Source of the DNA: CAZVYN01 sp964631125
Lineage (GTDB): Bacteria > Eisenbacteria > RBG-16-71-46 > CAIMUX01
DNA: 6,686 nucleotides
Direction: 5' to 3'
Assembly (NCBI GenBank): GCA_964631125.1
Contig: CAZVYN010000122.1
Coordinates: 1-6,686, forward strand
The notes under the pieces are model-generated. The model saw only the letters and a list, made by a program, of their open reading frames with translations. It was not told the DNA's origin and did no database searches. Below are positions 6,035-6,686 of the stretch, in pieces (positions within the stretch are counted from its first letter, which is position 1; the number at the start of each line of letters is the position of its first letter). The translations under genes were made by a program, and so were the position numbers.

Positions 6035-6062
6035 TGACACCTCCGTCCGAGGATGTCGTCTA
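6035..6062 (+). promoter_or_regulatory. Candidate promoter for the bacilliredoxin
   Basis: TGACAC (6035-6040) is followed after 16 bp by CGTCTA (6057-6062), a form resembling ECF-sigma promoters (TGxAAC, 16-17 bp, CGTC). An overlapping housekeeping reading, CTGACA (6034-6039) with TATCCT (6061-6066), has a 21-bp spacer, which is too long. The distance to the TTG start is about 37 bp. The motif match is imperfect. Confidence 0.3.
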
Positions 6063-6085
6063 TCCTGGCGAACCTAGAGAGACCC

Positions 6086-6093
6086 GAAGGAGG
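6086..6093 (+). promoter_or_regulatory. Ribosome binding site that fixes the bacilliredoxin TTG start
   Basis: GAAGGAGG is a near-perfect Shine-Dalgarno, 6 nt before TTG at 6100. No in-frame ATG or GTG lies at a comparable spacing. Confidence 0.85.
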
Positions 6094-6099
6094 CACGCT

Positions 6100-6522
6100 T
6101 TGTCCAAGTACCCCGCCGAGTTCACCGAGCCGATGCGCGGCGAGTTGGTGCGAATCGGAGTCGAAGAACTCCGGACGCCCGACGAGGTCGACCAGATCAT
6201 GAAGGAAAAGGAAGGGACGACGCTCGTCTTCGTGAATTCCGTCTGCGGCTGCGCCGCCGGAATGGCCCGACCGGGGCTCGCCCTGGCGCTGATGCATGAG
6301 GTCGTGCCCGACCGGATCGCCACCGTCTTCGCCGGCGTCGACACCGAAGCGACCGCCCGCGCCCGCAGCTACTTCGGCGAGTTCCAGCCGAGTTCGCCGC
6401 AGATCGCGCTCTTCAAGGACGGCCAACTCGTCGACGTCATCCAACGCCACCAGATCGAAGGCACCAACGCCCAAGCCGTCGCCGCGAAACTCGTGAGTGC
6501 GTTCGAGAGCTTTTGTAAGTAG
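6100..6522 (+). CDS. Bacilliredoxin, BrxA/BrxB (YphP/YqiW) family
   Basis: A 140-residue thioredoxin-fold protein that by homology removes bacillithiol, or a similar small thiol, from oxidised protein cysteines in the cytoplasm. The hallmark CGC motif (C49-G50-C51) sits in TLVFVNSVCGCAAGMARPG, followed by the family elements VFAGVDTEATARARSYF, PSSPQIALFKDG and RHQIEGT. The conserved near-terminal cysteine is C139. Length matches the Bacillus proteins (about 144 residues). The start is TTG at 6100 with an excellent ribosome binding site. The same frame is open back to 5173, but that portion lies antisense to the two secreted-protein genes and is not coding. It diverges from the minus-strand block, with 168 bp between start codons. 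An 11-bp hairpin follows directly after the stop. Confidence 0.93.
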   Translation: MSKYPAEFTEPMRGELVRIGVEELRTPDEVDQIMKEKEGTTLVFVNSVCGCAAGMARPGLALALMHEVVPDRIATVFAGVDTEATARARSYFGEFQPSSPQIALFKDGQLVDVIQRHQIEGTNAQAVAAKLVSAFESFCK

Positions 6523-6547
6523 CAGGCGACGCCTTCGGCGTCGCCTG
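6523..6547 (+). terminator. Perfect 11-bp hairpin after the bacilliredoxin stop
   Basis: caggcgacgcc (6523-6533) and ggcgtcgcctg (6537-6547) are exactly complementary around a 3-nt TTC loop, starting one base after the TAG. The following tcctcct is only moderately T-rich, so it may be a weak intrinsic terminator or an mRNA-stabilising 3' stem. Confidence 0.6.
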
Positions 6548-6604
6548 TCCTCCTAGCCCCAAGCCTCGCCCTCACGCCAACCCCTGGAGCCCGCGCCCCC
6601 TTCT

Positions 6605-6686
6605 ATGCAGACCCTCGCCGCCGTCCTCACCGCCTTCCCCGCCCTCAAATGGCGCACCGACACCGACACCATCGGCGCCGGCGCCG
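6605..6686 (+). CDS. Possible start of a new gene, cut by the window edge
   Basis: From the ATG at 6605 the frame stays open for 27 codons to the edge and reads MQTLAAVLTAFPALKWRTDT and onward. Nearly every codon ends in C or G, as in the real genes here. An in-frame TAG at 6554-6556 limits the start to this ATG unless a non-ATG codon is used. A GGAG at 6586-6589 is 15 nt away, too far for a good ribosome binding site. I do not recognise the family from this short stretch. Confidence 0.45.
   Translation, partial: MQTLAAVLTAFPALKWRTDTDTIGAGA

Noticed and set aside
5173..6099. An N-terminal extension of the bacilliredoxin frame by about 309 codons
   Set aside because: It runs antisense through the two exported-protein genes and has no domain. 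A strong ribosome binding site and the normal family length support TTG at 6100.
5932..6474. An N-terminal extension of the secreted two-module protein across the bacilliredoxin gene
   Set aside because: The extension is antisense to the bacilliredoxin. The ATG at 5931 has GAGGAGG at the right distance and begins a signal peptide.

Overview
The window is a compact, GC-rich, gene-dense piece of a bacterial chromosome. It carries eight genes on the minus strand, all pointing toward position 1, then a divergent promoter region and one complete plus-strand gene. A second plus-strand reading frame probably starts at the right edge. Almost every codon ends in G or C. Non-ATG starts are common: GTG at the aminotransferase, and TTG at the small anchored protein and at the bacilliredoxin. 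A bacilliredoxin, an aldA-type 7Fe ferredoxin pattern (FdxA) and a YvlB-like beta-domain protein pair suggest a high-GC, possibly diderm lineage outside the Firmicutes. The sequence alone does not allow a taxonomic assignment.

Layout, in minus-strand transcription order (right to left). (1) A secreted protein with two copies of a beta-rich domain (5931 to 5338). (2) 15 bp later, a smaller membrane-anchored or secreted paralogue with one full and one partial copy of that domain (5322 to 4855). (3) After 89 bp, an Nfu-type Fe-S cluster carrier (4765 to 4169). (4) After 87 bp, which hold a possible promoter and a small hairpin, a 7Fe ferredoxin (4081 to 3776). (5) 10 bp later, a PaaI-like hotdog thioesterase (3765 to 3259). 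(6) After 79 bp, a YbjN-family protein with a QGGP repeat tail (3179 to 2649). (7) Overlapping it by 4 bp, a class V PLP aminotransferase of the alanine/serine-glyoxylate type (2652 to 1468). (8) 15 bp later, a GlcD-type FAD oxidase (1452 to 4). On the plus strand are the bacilliredoxin (6100 to 6522), an 11-bp perfect hairpin just after its stop, and the first 27 codons of an unidentified frame (from 6605).

How the genes may work together. The ybjN-aminotransferase-glcD trio is the tightest unit. GlcD would make glyoxylate from glycolate, and the aminotransferase would convert glyoxylate to glycine. Nfu and the ferredoxin form an Fe-S delivery and electron-transfer pair. The secreted paralogue pair and the bacilliredoxin face each other across a 168-bp region with two back-to-back motifs resembling ECF-sigma promoters, which suggests (inference only) shared stress control. 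The least described element is the paralogue pair. No mobile element, CRISPR array, tRNA or rRNA was seen, and there is no gene-free stretch longer than about 170 bp.
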